From assembly GCF_002160825.1 (NCBI RefSeq), contig NZ_NFLI01000019.1:1-64000 (forward strand): a stretch of DNA of 64,000 bases. The letters run 5' to 3'. A program made the position numbers and the translations under genes. The notes beneath the pieces are model-generated. The model searched no databases. It was given only the letters and a program-made list of their open reading frames with translations, and was not told where the DNA came from. Numbering within the stretch: position 1 is the first letter of the stretch; every line of letters starts with the position of its first letter. Shown here piece after piece: positions 26,280 through 35,482 of the stretch. The stretch is from Lachnoclostridium sp. An131. GTDB taxonomy: Bacteria > Bacillota > Clostridia > Lachnospirales > Lachnospiraceae.

Positions 26280-26927
26280 TCAGCGGCTGGTATGCAGGGC
26301 ATTCTGAAGCAGTGCTGCCTGGTAGCGGCGTTCTGCTTCCGCCCAGTTTACGGCCTGAAACCAGGCTTTGATATAGTCGGCACGCAGATTCCTGTGCTTC
26401 AGGTAATAGGCGTGTTCCCAGAGATCCAGGTTGAGGATTGGAGTGAGAAGCTGGGGAAGCGGCGTGTCCTGGTTTGGCAGGGGAAGAAGAACCAGCTTTC
26501 CCCGCTCGTCCGCGGCCAGCCAGAGATAGCCGGAGCCGAAAAGCTTCAGGGCCATTTCAAAAAACACTTCGTAAAAATCCTCCCAGGATTTAAAATCAAG
26601 AAACAGAGCGTCTTTGAGCTTGCCGGAAAGCTTCGTGGAATTCGGAGTCATCCCGGCAAAAAAGAACTGATGGCTGTAGACTGCGCCAGCGTTGTTCCAG
26701 ACACCCTGCCGGATTTCCTCCGGCAGCTTTTTATTTTCCAGGAGAAGGCGCTCCAGCGTGCATTCATGGAATTCCGGATACGGCTTCAGAAGGCGGTTCA
26801 GGTTGTCTACGTATGTTTTCAAATGACGGGAATGATGGAAAAACATGGTCTCCGTGTCTATATGGGGTTCCAACGCATCGTAGAGATAGGGCAGAGGCAG
26901 AAGCTCAAAGGGATAGCATTGAATCAT
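26280..26927 (-). CDS. Superoxide dismutase, Fe/Mn family
   Basis: 215 residues. The four metal ligands are present: His in MFFHHSRHL, His in YSHQFFFAGM, and Asp and His in LDLWEHAYYL. It dismutes superoxide in the cytoplasm; Fe versus Mn use cannot be read from the sequence. The start is set at ATG 26927, six bases after GAGGTG; a GTG at 26936 overlaps that ribosome site. It diverges from the marR-lon unit. An oxygen defence enzyme is not universal in this family of anaerobes. Confidence 0.9.
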   Translation of the reverse strand: MIQCYPFELLPLPYLYDALEPHIDTETMFFHHSRHLKTYVDNLNRLLKPYPEFHECTLERLLLENKKLPEEIRQGVWNNAGAVYSHQFFFAGMTPNSTKLSGKLKDALFLDFKSWEDFYEVFFEMALKLFGSGYLWLAADERGKLVLLPLPNQDTPLPQLLTPILNLDLWEHAYYLKHRNLRADYIKAWFQAVNWAEAERRYQAALLQNALHTSR

Positions 26928-27018
26928 AGGGATCACCTCACGTTATCATAGTGTTTACAGTATATGCAGGCGGCCGAAAAATATGCGTGAAATGCATAGG
27001 ATGGAACCTGGCCTGGTA

Positions 27019-27047
27019 TTGACAAAAAAGATATCCGGGAGTAGAAT
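27019..27047 (+). promoter_or_regulatory. Promoter of marR-lon
   Basis: TTGACA (27019-27024), a 17-base spacer and TAGAAT (27042-27047). The operator begins four bases downstream. Confidence 0.75.
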
Positions 27048-27050
27048 ATT

Positions 27051-27074
27051 TTCTAATAGAAGTTTCTACTAGAA
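27051..27074 (+). promoter_or_regulatory. Double palindromic operator, probable MarR autoregulation site
   Basis: Two 11-base palindromes, TTCTAATAGAA (27051-27061) and TTCTACTAGAA (27064-27074), have centres 13 bases apart. They cover the transcription start region between the promoter and the marR gene, where a MarR dimer pair would block initiation. Confidence 0.75.
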
Positions 27075-27121
27075 AACAACAGCAGCGGCTTCTGTCTCGA
27101 AAGGAAATGACGGGGTGTATT

Positions 27122-27562
27122 ATGAGTTATGAGGAACTGGCAAAGGCATTCTGCGAGATGAATTTTATGCAGTCAAGGAAGCGGCTTGATGCGATGAAGA
27201 CACTGTCGGCCGGAGGCGAAGACGGCGCGCTGCTCTGCATCTACAATTTTGGAGGAAGGATCCTGGCCGGAGAGATTGCGAAAGTGATGGGCCTGACTCC
27301 GGGCAGGACGACCAATATCATCAATATGCTGGAGAAAAGACATTATATTTCCAGGGAGCATGACAGGGCGGACAGACGAAAGGTTTATATTGTGCTGACG
27401 GAGGAGGGCAGCGCCTATATCACACAACGGTATGAGAATTCGCTGAAAATGTACTGCGGTTTATTTGAAAGGCTGGGGGAGCATGACTCAGAGGAATACT
27501 TCAGAATTCTGAAACGGCTGCATGAGATAGCAGATGAAATATGGGAGGAATATGGCTTATGA
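27122..27562 (+). CDS. MarR family transcriptional regulator
   Basis: 146 residues with a winged helix (about 35-105): the recognition region is IAKVMGLTPGRTTNIINMLEKRHYI and the wing HDRADRRKVYIVLTEEG. It probably represses its own operon through the palindromes just upstream. The start is ATG 27122 behind GGGGTG; the ATG at 27107 overlaps AAGGA. Its stop codon overlaps the start of lon (TTATGATG), so repressor and protease are translationally coupled. No ligand-binding Cys pattern is obvious. Confidence 0.88.
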   Translation: MSYEELAKAFCEMNFMQSRKRLDAMKTLSAGGEDGALLCIYNFGGRILAGEIAKVMGLTPGRTTNIINMLEKRHYISREHDRADRRKVYIVLTEEGSAYITQRYENSLKMYCGLFERLGEHDSEEYFRILKRLHEIADEIWEEYGL

Positions 27563-29847
27563 TGATATTGCCTGTCTCCGGCCTTTTGATGGCGCCGGAG
27601 GTTCATTATTATTTTCAGAAGGATTACATAGAGAAGATGACGGAGGAGCAGGCGACGGCGGAGGAAGAGGTCCTTTTTCTGATTATGAAGCAGGAGAAAA
27701 AGGCAGAGGAGGCAGCGCCTGAGGATTTCTATCCGGTCGGCCTGATGGGCACAGTCACAGAGGTGGATGGCGACGGAGGAATCAGCGTACAGGCCAAATA
27801 CCGTGTAGATGTGGAAGTGGCAGAATATGAGAATGGCAGATGGAATGCAGCGGCTTCTCTTCGCCCTGACATTATAGATATGGATGAGCAGAGCCGGGAA
27901 GAGGCCTTTAAGGGGGCGCAGGGAGCGCTGCTTCAGTTTGTGGATGGTTTTCAGTGGGGAATCGTAGCCAGGAATTATGTGCTTAGATGGAAAAGCCTGG
28001 AGGAAATGTGCGTAGCTCTGTCTTATCAGCTGGGCATTTCCGACGAGGAGAAGTATGCAGTCCTGGCGGCAGACCGTGTTTCTGAGCGCTACAGGCTGAT
28101 GGAGAAGGCCATCTATGAGTTTATCGAGGTGTCCAGGGTCAGCGCAGATGCGCAGAAGGCGCAGACGGAGTCCAATGAAAGGCTGTACCGGGAGGAGGCG
28201 CTCAAAAAGCAGATCGCGATTCTCCAGAAGGAGCTTGACGGGATGCATCCGGAGAGCGTGACAGACATTCGAAGGTTTGAGATGAAGATTCAGGACGCGG
28301 GCATGAATGAGACGGCCCGGAAGGAAGCGGAGAAGGTCTTAAACCGCATGAAGCAGGAGGGCGAGAACAGCCATGAGTACGGAATGCTTTACGATTACCT
28401 GGACTTTGTGACCGGGCTTTCCTGGAAGAAGGAGAGATTTCGGGCCGTAGATTTGGACAGGGCAGAAAGGATCCTGGATGAGGATCACTATGGGCTGAAA
28501 AGGATTAAGAGGCGCATTATTCAGCAGATCGCCGCGATGCGGCTGAAGAAAAAGCAGTCTGGCTCTATCCTGCTGTTCGTGGGCCCGCCCGGAACTGGAA
28601 AGACCAGCATCGGACAGAGTATAGCGAAGGCGCTTGGCAGAAAATACGTAAGAATCAGTCTGGGCGGCATTCGCGATGAGGCGGAGATCCGCGGACACCG
28701 GCGCACTTATATCGGCGCGATGCCGGGCAGAATTATGGAAGGAGTGAAAAGGAGCGGCGTCTCCAATCCGGTTATGGTACTGGACGAGGTGGATAAGCTG
28801 ACGAAGGCCTTTGACGGTGATCCGTCCAGCGCGCTTCTGGAGGTGCTGGATCCCGAGCAGAACAGCAACTTTACGGATCACTATATGAATGTACCCTACG
28901 ATCTGTCGGATGTGCTGTTTATCTGTACAGCCAACAGCACGGATACGATTCCGGAGCCCCTTCTGAACAGGATGGAGGTTCTTACGTTTCAGGGCTATAC
29001 CGAGACGGAGAAAATGCAGATTGCCAGAAAGCATCTTCTGCCGCAGTCAATGGACAATGCAGGACTGAAAGGAGAACAGCTGGAGCTTTCCGACGGGCTT
29101 TTGCATCATATCATTGCCGATTATACGATGGAGGCAGGCGTGCGCGGGCTGAAGAAGTGCCTGGATGCAGTGTGCAGATCGGCGGCGGTTCGTCTGGTCA
29201 GGGGTGAGAAGCCGCCGGTGCCCATCAAGAAGGAGGAGCTCAAGGATATCTTTGACATGAATCCGATCTATCATGAAAAGCTTCAGCTTCCCCGGAATCC
29301 GGGCATCGTCACGGGATTGGCCTGGACGCAGGCAGGAGGAGATATTCTGTTTATTGAAACCATGTTTACGAGAGGGAAGGGTGAGACGCTGATCACAGGC
29401 CAGCTCGGAGACGTGATGAAGGAATCTGCGCAGATTGCAGTCAGTCTGGTGAAATACCTGTTCCCGGAAGAGGAGGAGCAGTTTGAAAAGAACGATCTGC
29501 ACATTCATGTGCCCGAGGGAGCCGTTCCGAAGGATGGTCCTTCCGCCGGCATTACGCTGACGACGGCTCTTGCGTCTCTGGTGACCGGGCATGTGGTCGA
29601 CCCGGAATGTGCGATGACCGGCGAGGTTTCTCTCCAGGGCAGGATCATGCCTATCGGAGGACTGCCGGAGAAGCTGATGGCAGCGGTGCGGGCCGGAGTG
29701 AGGAAGGTGTTTATTCCGAAAGAAAATGAGCGGGATCTGTCAGATGTGGCAGAGGAGATTCGGGAAAAGCTGGAGATTGTGCCGGTACAGAAGGTGACAG
29801 ACGTGCTGGAGGCTGTGGGAATTCTAGAAAGCGAAGGGGATAAGTAA
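27559..29847 (+). CDS. lon: Lon-type ATP-dependent protease with shortened N-domain
   Basis: About 762 residues. Walker A GPPGTGKTS, Walker B VMVLDEVDK, the sensor region, and the protease dyad Ser in KDGPSAGI with the downstream Lys in the VRAGVRKVF region are intact. The N-terminal substrate domain is shorter and more divergent than in typical LonA and begins MMILPVSGLLMAPEVHYYF, which still looks like a reduced LAN domain. The start (27559 or 27562) overlaps the marR stop, with GGGAGG upstream. Regulation by its own MarR is unlike heat-shock-controlled Lon. Confidence 0.9.
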   Translation: MMILPVSGLLMAPEVHYYFQKDYIEKMTEEQATAEEEVLFLIMKQEKKAEEAAPEDFYPVGLMGTVTEVDGDGGISVQAKYRVDVEVAEYENGRWNAAASLRPDIIDMDEQSREEAFKGAQGALLQFVDGFQWGIVARNYVLRWKSLEEMCVALSYQLGISDEEKYAVLAADRVSERYRLMEKAIYEFIEVSRVSADAQKAQTESNERLYREEALKKQIAILQKELDGMHPESVTDIRRFEMKIQDAGMNETARKEAEKVLNRMKQEGENSHEYGMLYDYLDFVTGLSWKKERFRAVDLDRAERILDEDHYGLKRIKRRIIQQIAAMRLKKKQSGSILLFVGPPGTGKTSIGQSIAKALGRKYVRISLGGIRDEAEIRGHRRTYIGAMPGRIMEGVKRSGVSNPVMVLDEVDKLTKAFDGDPSSALLEVLDPEQNSNFTDHYMNVPYDLSDVLFICTANSTDTIPEPLLNRMEVLTFQGYTETEKMQIARKHLLPQSMDNAGLKGEQLELSDGLLHHIIADYTMEAGVRGLKKCLDAVCRSAAVRLVRGEKPPVPIKKEELKDIFDMNPIYHEKLQLPRNPGIVTGLAWTQAGGDILFIETMFTRGKGETLITGQLGDVMKESAQIAVSLVKYLFPEEEEQFEKNDLHIHVPEGAVPKDGPSAGITLTTALASLVTGHVVDPECAMTGEVSLQGRIMPIGGLPEKLMAAVRAGVRKVFIPKENERDLSDVAEEIREKLEIVPVQKVTDVLEAVGILESEGDK

Positions 29848-29857
29848 GAAAAATAAG

Positions 29858-29904
29858 AGGTGCGCGGGGGCATCCATGTCTCATGGATGCCCCCGCGCAC
29901 CTTT
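29858..29904 (+). terminator. Terminator after lon
   Basis: A perfect 21-bp stem, AGGTGCGCGGGGGCATCCATG with its complement around a TCT loop, is followed by TTT. It separates lon from the converging SdpI-type gene. Confidence 0.85.
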
Positions 29905-29923
29905 GCCGCTTCCACGGAGTCTT

Positions 29924-30583
29924 TCAGCTGTATTTTTTTGCGATTCTATAGGTGTACCAGACAGATATCACGGTGTCTGCAAGCAGGATTGCCATAGACC
30001 AGAGAAAGCAGGCGGTCCCGTTTGTCAGCAGGCTTGCGGCGATCATGCAGAATCCGCTGATGATAAAGGTGACTCCGCCGAATTTCTGGCTTTTTTCCCA
30101 GGTGATATCATTTTTCCGGCTCCATCTTGTACGGAGGCCGATGATAGAATTATTTTTCAGGCGGGGCATCAGGGCTCCGCAGAGGATCAGAAAAATACCC
30201 AGGCACAGAAACACAAGACTGAAGAGATCTACGGGAACCTCGGACAGATTTTCTACCTGATGAAAATCGGTATAGAGGAAATAAAAATTCATGAGATTAA
30301 ACAAAAGCAGAGAACACAGGCCGGTGATTACCACTGCCTTTTCATTGCTGCCCCCGCTTTTTTCCTGCTTTGCCGCATATCTGGCCATAAGCATCATGAA
30401 AAGACCAAAGAGAATGGTGAGCAGAGGCAGAAGCAGAGCTTCATACTTGCTTCCCCAGCGTGTGACCTGGTTGTCTGCGCCGTAGTGTGCAGGAATCTGA
30501 GACGGCAGGAACGGCAGTGCAATGAGAGAAACCGCCAGAGGCAGAAGCATCAGAATAAAGTAGAGCCATTTTTTGTTTTTCAT
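29924..30583 (-). CDS. SdpI / DUF1648 family membrane protein
   Basis: 219 residues with about six hydrophobic segments. The N-terminal DUF1648 part has LPSQIPAHYGADNQVTRWGSK, and the C-terminal SdpI part has NSIIGLRTRWSRKNDITWEKSQKFGG. B. subtilis SdpI is an immunity and signalling membrane protein; most homologues have no known role. It starts at ATG 30583 with AGAAGGCGC upstream and is monocistronic. Confidence 0.87.
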   Translation of the reverse strand: MKNKKWLYFILMLLPLAVSLIALPFLPSQIPAHYGADNQVTRWGSKYEALLLPLLTILFGLFMMLMARYAAKQEKSGGSNEKAVVITGLCSLLLFNLMNFYFLYTDFHQVENLSEVPVDLFSLVFLCLGIFLILCGALMPRLKNNSIIGLRTRWSRKNDITWEKSQKFGGVTFIISGFCMIAASLLTNGTACFLWSMAILLADTVISVWYTYRIAKKYS

Positions 30584-30653
30584 AGCCAGCGCCTTCTTTT
30601 TGTATGTAATTTCCTAAAGAATAGTCTGATTTCAGGCAGAAGTCAACAGATAA

Positions 30654-30690
30654 AAAAAGCCAGAACAGAATCTTTCTGTTCCGGCTCAAA
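30654..30690 (-). terminator. Terminator of tRNA-Pro
   Basis: AGCCAGAACAGAA (30658-30670) pairs with TTCTGTTCCGGCT (30673-30685) with one mismatch. On the minus strand a T run follows (rc of 30652-30658). Confidence 0.75.
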
Positions 30691-30692
30691 AT

Positions 30693-30765
30693 CGGAGTAA
30701 CAGGATTTGAACCTGCGACCTCTCGGCCCCCAGCCGAGCGCGCTACCAAGCTACGCCATACTCCG
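30693..30765 (-). tRNA. tRNA-Pro (anticodon GGG)
   Basis: Read on the minus strand: acceptor CGGAGTA pairs with TACTCCG, the anticodon stem CTCGG/CCGAG holds the loop CTGGGGG, giving anticodon GGG, and the T arm contains GGTTCAAATCC. It decodes CCC and CCU. The CCA end is not encoded. A terminator follows at 30654-30690. Confidence 0.93.
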
Positions 30766-30852
30766 ATCATTCCTATTGCATCTGTCATAACTCACATGCA
30801 GGTATTATTGTATGCGATGGAGGGCTGTTTGTCAAGAAGTTTTTGTTCCCGG

Positions 30853-30881
30853 TTGACAAATTTTCTCCTAACTGCTATATT
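30853..30881 (+). promoter_or_regulatory. Promoter of glnA
   Basis: TTGACA (30853-30858), a 17-base spacer and TATATT (30876-30881). Transcription starts near 30888. Confidence 0.7.
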
Positions 30882-30896
30882 TTGTATCAGGACAAC

Positions 30897-30934
30897 GGCG
30901 TTCTTTTTTAAGGGAAAAGAGCGCCCATTTTTAT
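30897..30934 (+). terminator. Terminator-like hairpin in the glnA leader
   Basis: GGCGTTCTTTT (30897-30907) pairs with AAAAGAGCGCC (30915-30925), 11 bp with one G-U around TTAAGGG, followed by CATTTTTAT. It lies between promoter and gene, so glnA transcription must pass it. This suits attenuation by the ANTAR protein encoded just downstream. Confidence 0.6.
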
Positions 30935-30995
30935 ATTTATATTTATTATAGAAAGGTAAGCTTTTGACGCCTGTAAAAAAATGAAGGAGAGTATT

Positions 30996-32342
30996 ATGGA
31001 GCATTATACGAAGCGTGATATTCTGAGAATGGTGGAAGAAGAGGATGTGGAGTTTATCCGCCTGCAGTTTGTGGATTTGTTCGGAAATCTGAAAAACACG
31101 GCTGTGACTGCAGGGCAGCTGGCGCGGGTGCTGGATCAGGGCTATGTGTTTGACGGCTCCTGCGTGGAGGGATTTCTGCATGACAATGATACAGACATGT
31201 TCCTGTGCCCGGATCTGGATACGCTGGCTGTGTTTCCATGGAGGCCCCAGCAGGGGAAGGTAGCGAGGCTGATCTGTGATATCCATCGTCCGGATGGTAC
31301 TGTCTACAGCGGAGATCCGCGGGGAATTCTGAAAAGGGCGGTCCGGCACGCGGAGGAGCTGGGATATCAGTTCGATGTGGGACCGGAGTGCGAATTTTTC
31401 CTGTTCCATACCAATGACGAGGGGAATCCCACGACCTTCAGCCATGAGCGCGCAGGCTTTTTTGATATGAGCCCCATCGATCTCGGGGAAAATACGAGGC
31501 GGGACATTATCCTGACCTTGGAGGAGATGGGATTTGAGGTGGAATCCTCCTATCATGAGACTGCTCCGGCCCAGCATCAGATTGATTTCCGGTATGATGA
31601 GGCGCTGGTGACTGCGGATAATATTATGACGTTTAAGCTTGCGGTGAAGACGATCGCGAAGCGGTTTGGCCTGCATGCGACGTTTATGCCCAAGCCCCGC
31701 GATGGAATGAACGGTTCCAGCATGCATACCAACATGTCCCTTTCCCGGGATGGAAGGAACATCTTCCAGGATGCTTCGGATGCCAATGGCCTGAGCCGGG
31801 AGGCATACTGGTTTATCGGAGGCCTTCTGAAGCATGCAAGGGGTATGACGGCAGTCACGAATCCGCTGGTTAATTCCTACAAGCGTTTCTTCCCGGCGCA
31901 GACCATGGCCGGGTACACGGCTCCGTCCTATGTTTCCTGGTCTGCCGTAAACCGCAGCCAGCTCATCCGCATACCGGCTCTCCGGGGGGACAATGCCCGG
32001 ATTGAGCTTCGGAGTCCCGATCCGTCCTGCAATCCCTATCTGGCCCTGGCAGTCTGCCTGGAGGCTGGCCTCGACGGCATCAAAAATCAGATCGAGCCGC
32101 CGGTTCCGGCAGATCGGGATGTGCGCAAGATGTCGGACGCAGAGAGAAAGGCCCTGGGAATCGAAGCGCTACCGAGAAATCTGGAGGAGGCGCTGGGAGC
32201 CATGGAAGAGGATGATCTGATCCGGAATACTCTGGGAGAAAATATCAGCCGCAGCTACATTCGGGCGAAACGCAGAGAATGGGAAGAATACTGCGCCCAT
32301 GTGTCTGAGTGGGAGACAGAGCATTATCTGTATCGTTTCTGA
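30996..32342 (+). CDS. glnA: Glutamine synthetase, type I
   Basis: 448 residues, the short GSI-alpha class without the adenylylation insert. Recognisable blocks: DGSCVEGF, the metal site GPECEFFLF, substrate region NGSSMHTNMSLS, ATP-binding KRFFPAQTMAGYTAPSYVSWS and RIELRSPDPSCNPYL. It condenses glutamate and ammonia with ATP in the cytoplasm. The start is ATG 30996, six bases after AAGGAG; an ATG at 30981 lies inside that ribosome site. A hairpin in its leader and an ANTAR gene downstream point to transcriptional attenuation control. Confidence 0.95.
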   Translation: MEHYTKRDILRMVEEEDVEFIRLQFVDLFGNLKNTAVTAGQLARVLDQGYVFDGSCVEGFLHDNDTDMFLCPDLDTLAVFPWRPQQGKVARLICDIHRPDGTVYSGDPRGILKRAVRHAEELGYQFDVGPECEFFLFHTNDEGNPTTFSHERAGFFDMSPIDLGENTRRDIILTLEEMGFEVESSYHETAPAQHQIDFRYDEALVTADNIMTFKLAVKTIAKRFGLHATFMPKPRDGMNGSSMHTNMSLSRDGRNIFQDASDANGLSREAYWFIGGLLKHARGMTAVTNPLVNSYKRFFPAQTMAGYTAPSYVSWSAVNRSQLIRIPALRGDNARIELRSPDPSCNPYLALAVCLEAGLDGIKNQIEPPVPADRDVRKMSDAERKALGIEALPRNLEEALGAMEEDDLIRNTLGENISRSYIRAKRREWEEYCAHVSEWETEHYLYRF

Positions 32343-32404
32343 CCGCTTCCCCGGGATAGCGTATCGTCCCTGCCAGTGACGCTGAATCCGGAGGAGGTGA
32401 GAGT

Positions 32405-32953
32405 GTGACGAATATTATTGTGCTGTTTCCGAAAATTGAAGATGCGAAGAACATCCGCAATCTGCTGGTCAGGCATGGCTTTCAGGTGCCGGCGGTCTGC
32501 ACTACGGGAGCCCAGGCGCTGGCCTCCGCCAATGGCCTTGGAGACGGAATCGTAGTCTGTGGATACAAATATCCGGATATGATGTATTCGGAGCTGCAGG
32601 ACTGTCTGCCGTCACACTTTGAGATGCTTCTGGTGGCATCCCAGCGGGTGTGGAGCGAGTATGGACGGGAGGGAATCGTCTGTGTCTCCATGCCTTTGAA
32701 GGTCCATGAGCTGCTGAGTACGCTGGAAATGATGGCGGCGGGAATCGAGCGCCGCAGAAAGAAACGCAGGAGCAGGCCGAAGGAGCGCTCAGAAGCAGAT
32801 AAAAGGGTGCTTCAGGAAGCAAAAAGCCTCCTCATGGAACGGAATGGAATGACAGAGGAGGAGGCTCACAGATACATTCAGAAGTGCAGTATGGACAGCG
32901 GCACAAATCTGGTGGAAACAGCAGAGATGGTGCTGAGCATGATGAGATTTTAA
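32405..32953 (+). CDS. ANTAR-domain RNA-binding antiterminator with degenerate receiver
   Basis: 182 residues. The N-terminal ~115 have the fold pattern of a receiver domain, but the phosphorylated Asp position reads GIVVCGYKYPDM, without the usual Asp after the third strand, so phosphorylation is unlikely. A basic linker (RRRKKRRSRPKERSE) leads into the ANTAR helices with MTEEEAHRYIQK. ANTAR proteins bind paired hexaloop hairpins to prevent termination. The start is GTG 32405 behind GGAGGAGGTGAGAGT. Following glnA by 62 bases, it is probably cotranscribed and may act on the glnA leader. Confidence 0.85.
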   Translation: MTNIIVLFPKIEDAKNIRNLLVRHGFQVPAVCTTGAQALASANGLGDGIVVCGYKYPDMMYSELQDCLPSHFEMLLVASQRVWSEYGREGIVCVSMPLKVHELLSTLEMMAAGIERRRKKRRSRPKERSEADKRVLQEAKSLLMERNGMTEEEAHRYIQKCSMDSGTNLVETAEMVLSMMRF

Positions 32954-33019
32954 CAGCCGGGCGCGGAAGGAGCATGATCCGAAAAGCAGGGAACCGGCGG
33001 GAAAAAGGAGAGAGAATCA

Positions 33020-33883
33020 GTGAAATTTACAAAGATGCATGGGATTGGCAACGACTATGTTTATATGGACTGCACCAAGGAGGCACCGGAGAACCCGGAG
33101 GAGCTGGCCCGCCTGGTCAGCGACCGGCATAAGGGAATCGGCGCTGACGGCCTGATTTTAATCAAGGCTTGTGAGGAGGCAGACTTTGAGATGGCTATGT
33201 ATAACGCGGATGGTTCCTATGGGAAAATGTGCGGAAACGGCATCCGCTGTGTAGCTAAATATGTGTATGACAATGGTCTTACGGACAAAAAGGAGCTGAA
33301 TATTCTGTCGGGAGGCGCTCTGAAGCATCTGAAGCTTACGGTGAAGGATGGAAAGGTGGAAAAGGTCCGAGTCAATATGGGGGAACCGATATTGGAGCCC
33401 GGAAGGATTCCGGTAATCGGAGAAGGCGGAGCATTGGTAGGTGAGCCTATCGTGGTCGACAATCAGGTTTATGAGATGACCTGTGTTTCCATGGGAAATC
33501 CTCACGCGGTTATTTTCCTGGATGATGTGGACCACCTGAAGATAGAGGAAATCGGTCCAAGCTTTGAAAACCATGAGCGTTTTCCAGACAGAGTCAATAC
33601 GGAATTTGTCAGCAGAATAGACCGGAAGCATCTGAAGATGCGCGTCTGGGAGCGCGGATCGGGAGAAACCATGGCCTGCGGGACGGGCGCCTGTGCGGTA
33701 GCTGTGGCCGCTGTTTTAAACGGGCTGGCGGAACGCGATGTGATCGTGCACCTTCTGGGCGGAGCCCTGGAGATCAGCTGGAATGAAGAGGATAACTGCG
33801 TCTATATGACGGGGCCGGCTGCCACGGCCTATACCGGAGAATTTGATCCGGAGGAGCTGAAAGCAAGCGTAAATCAGAAATAG
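33020..33883 (+). CDS. dapF: Diaminopimelate epimerase
   Basis: 287 residues. The two catalytic Cys are in [10 protein letters not shown] and MACGTGACA, with [11 protein letters not shown] at the start. It converts LL- to meso-diaminopimelate for peptidoglycan and lysine. The start is GTG 33020, nine bases after AAGGAG. dapL follows 46 bases on, so substrate and product of adjacent steps are made from one operon. Confidence 0.95.
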   Translation: MKFTKMHGIGNDYVYMDCTKEAPENPEELARLVSDRHKGIGADGLILIKACEEADFEMAMYNADGSYGKMCGNGIRCVAKYVYDNGLTDKKELNILSGGALKHLKLTVKDGKVEKVRVNMGEPILEPGRIPVIGEGGALVGEPIVVDNQVYEMTCVSMGNPHAVIFLDDVDHLKIEEIGPSFENHERFPDRVNTEFVSRIDRKHLKMRVWERGSGETMACGTGACAVAVAAVLNGLAERDVIVHLLGGALEISWNEEDNCVYMTGPAATAYTGEFDPEELKASVNQK

Positions 33884-33929
33884 AGAAGGATTCAGGAACC
33901 GTAAGAAACGGTTCGGAGAGGAGCAAATC

Positions 33930-35144
33930 ATGTACAAGATCAACGACAATTATCTGAAGCTTCCGGGAAGCTATCTGTTCTCCACGATTGGAAAGAAGGT
34001 GGCGGCGTACGCAGCGGAGCACCCGGAGAAGCAGATTATCCGCCTGGGAATCGGAGATGTGACCCAGCCTCTGGCCCCGGCGATCATTCAGTCGCTTCAC
34101 CGGGCAGTAGACGAGATGGGAAACGCGGAGACATTTCACGGCTATGCGCCGGATCTGGGCTATGAGTTTTTGAGAAAGGCCATTGCAGAGAACGATTTTC
34201 AGGCCCGGGGTGCAGATATCTCCGCAGACGAGATCTTTGTAAGCGACGGAGCCAAGTGTGACGCGGGAAATATCCAGGAGATTTTCAGTACAGACAATAA
34301 AATCGCAGTCTGCGATCCGGTGTATCCGGTCTATGTGGATACGAACGTGATGGCGGGACGGACCGGAACCTACGATCCGAAGACGGAGACCTGGAGCGAT
34401 GTGATCTATATGCCCTGTACGGCTGAGAATGGCTTTGCGCCGGAGCTTCCGAAGGAGACGCCGGATCTGATTTATCTGTGCTTCCCGAACAATCCGACCG
34501 GTTCCACCATTACAAAGGCTCAGCTGCAGGAATGGGTAGACTATGCGAATAAGGTGGGGGCGGTCATTATCTATGACGCCGCCTATGAGGCATATATTTC
34601 TGAGGAGGAGGTTCCTCATACGATTTATGAGTGTGAGGGAGCAAGAACCTGTGCCATCGAGCTTCGGAGCTTTTCCAAAAATGCCGGATTTACGGGTGTG
34701 CGCCTGGGCTGCACTGTGATTCCGAAGGATTTAAAGTGCGGAGACGTCTCTCTGCATGCACTCTGGGCGAGAAGACACGGAACCAAGTACAACGGAGCTC
34801 CCTATATCATTCAGCGGGCCGGCGAAGCCGTATATTCTCCGGAAGGAAAGGCGCAGCTGAAGGAGCAGGTCGCTTATTATATGAAGAATGCAAAGACAAT
34901 TCTTGAGGGCCTGAAGGACGCCGGCTATACGGTATCCGGCGGCGTGAACGCTCCCTACATCTGGCTGAAGACCCCGCATGGGATGAATTCCTGGGAGTTT
35001 TTCGATTATCTTCTGGAAAACGCGGGAGTAGTGGGAACGCCGGGTTCCGGCTTTGGCCCCAGCGGAGAGGGGTATTTCCGGCTGACGGCCTTTGGTTCCT
35101 ATGAGAATACGGCCGCTGCTCTGGAACGGATTAGAAAGCTGTAG
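33930..35144 (+). CDS. dapL: LL-diaminopimelate aminotransferase
   Basis: 404 residues. The PLP Lys is in [14 protein letters not shown]; other family strings are [36 protein letters not shown] and [10 protein letters not shown]. It makes LL-diaminopimelate directly from tetrahydrodipicolinate and glutamate, bypassing the succinylase or acetylase routes. ATG 33930 follows GGAGAGGAGCAAATC. Two hairpin terminators follow. Confidence 0.95.
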   Translation: MYKINDNYLKLPGSYLFSTIGKKVAAYAAEHPEKQIIRLGIGDVTQPLAPAIIQSLHRAVDEMGNAETFHGYAPDLGYEFLRKAIAENDFQARGADISADEIFVSDGAKCDAGNIQEIFSTDNKIAVCDPVYPVYVDTNVMAGRTGTYDPKTETWSDVIYMPCTAENGFAPELPKETPDLIYLCFPNNPTGSTITKAQLQEWVDYANKVGAVIIYDAAYEAYISEEEVPHTIYECEGARTCAIELRSFSKNAGFTGVRLGCTVIPKDLKCGDVSLHALWARRHGTKYNGAPYIIQRAGEAVYSPEGKAQLKEQVAYYMKNAKTILEGLKDAGYTVSGGVNAPYIWLKTPHGMNSWEFFDYLLENAGVVGTPGSGFGPSGEGYFRLTAFGSYENTAAALERIRKL

Positions 35145-35159
35145 AGAGTAAAGGAAAGG

Positions 35160-35210
35160 TGCCCCGGCTGGCAGGAAATGAGAGCCGTCTTGCCAGCCAG
35201 GGGTATTTTT
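35160..35210 (+). terminator. Terminator after dapL
   Basis: CCCCGGCTGGCA (35162-35173) pairs with TGCCAGCCAGGGG (35191-35203), one bulge, followed by a T run. Confidence 0.8.
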
Positions 35211-35228
35211 GTATCATCTGTACGGTCA

Positions 35229-35277
35229 GGGATTTTTGTCCTGCAGTCTATCATGAGGCAGGAGAAAATCCCTTTTT
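35229..35277 (+). terminator. Second terminator downstream of dapL
   Basis: AGGGATTTTTGTCCTGC pairs with GCAGGAGAAAATCCCT, with TTTTT at the end. It ends just before the next promoter. Confidence 0.7.
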
Positions 35278-35290
35278 CTGTAAAAATATA

Positions 35291-35319
35291 TTGACACGAT
35301 TTCCAATATCTGGTATTCT
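35291..35319 (+). promoter_or_regulatory. Promoter of the lipoprotein-adhesin unit
   Basis: TTGACA (35291-35296), a 17-base spacer and TATTCT (35314-35319). A leader of about 155 bases follows, with a small GAGGAGCATCTCCTC hairpin (35350-35364) and no recognised riboswitch. Confidence 0.6.
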
Positions 35320-35482
35320 TCAATTATCAGACAGATCTTCTGATTCACAGAGGAGCATCTCCTCAGATATTCCACAAAAAAGAGATTAAAAAACGAAACG
35401 GCTGTGAAGGCGGTGATGATTGGCAGAAAAATGTTTTTTGAATAGCTATCGTGTTCTGATTCTGGATTTGGAGGAAGAAAAG

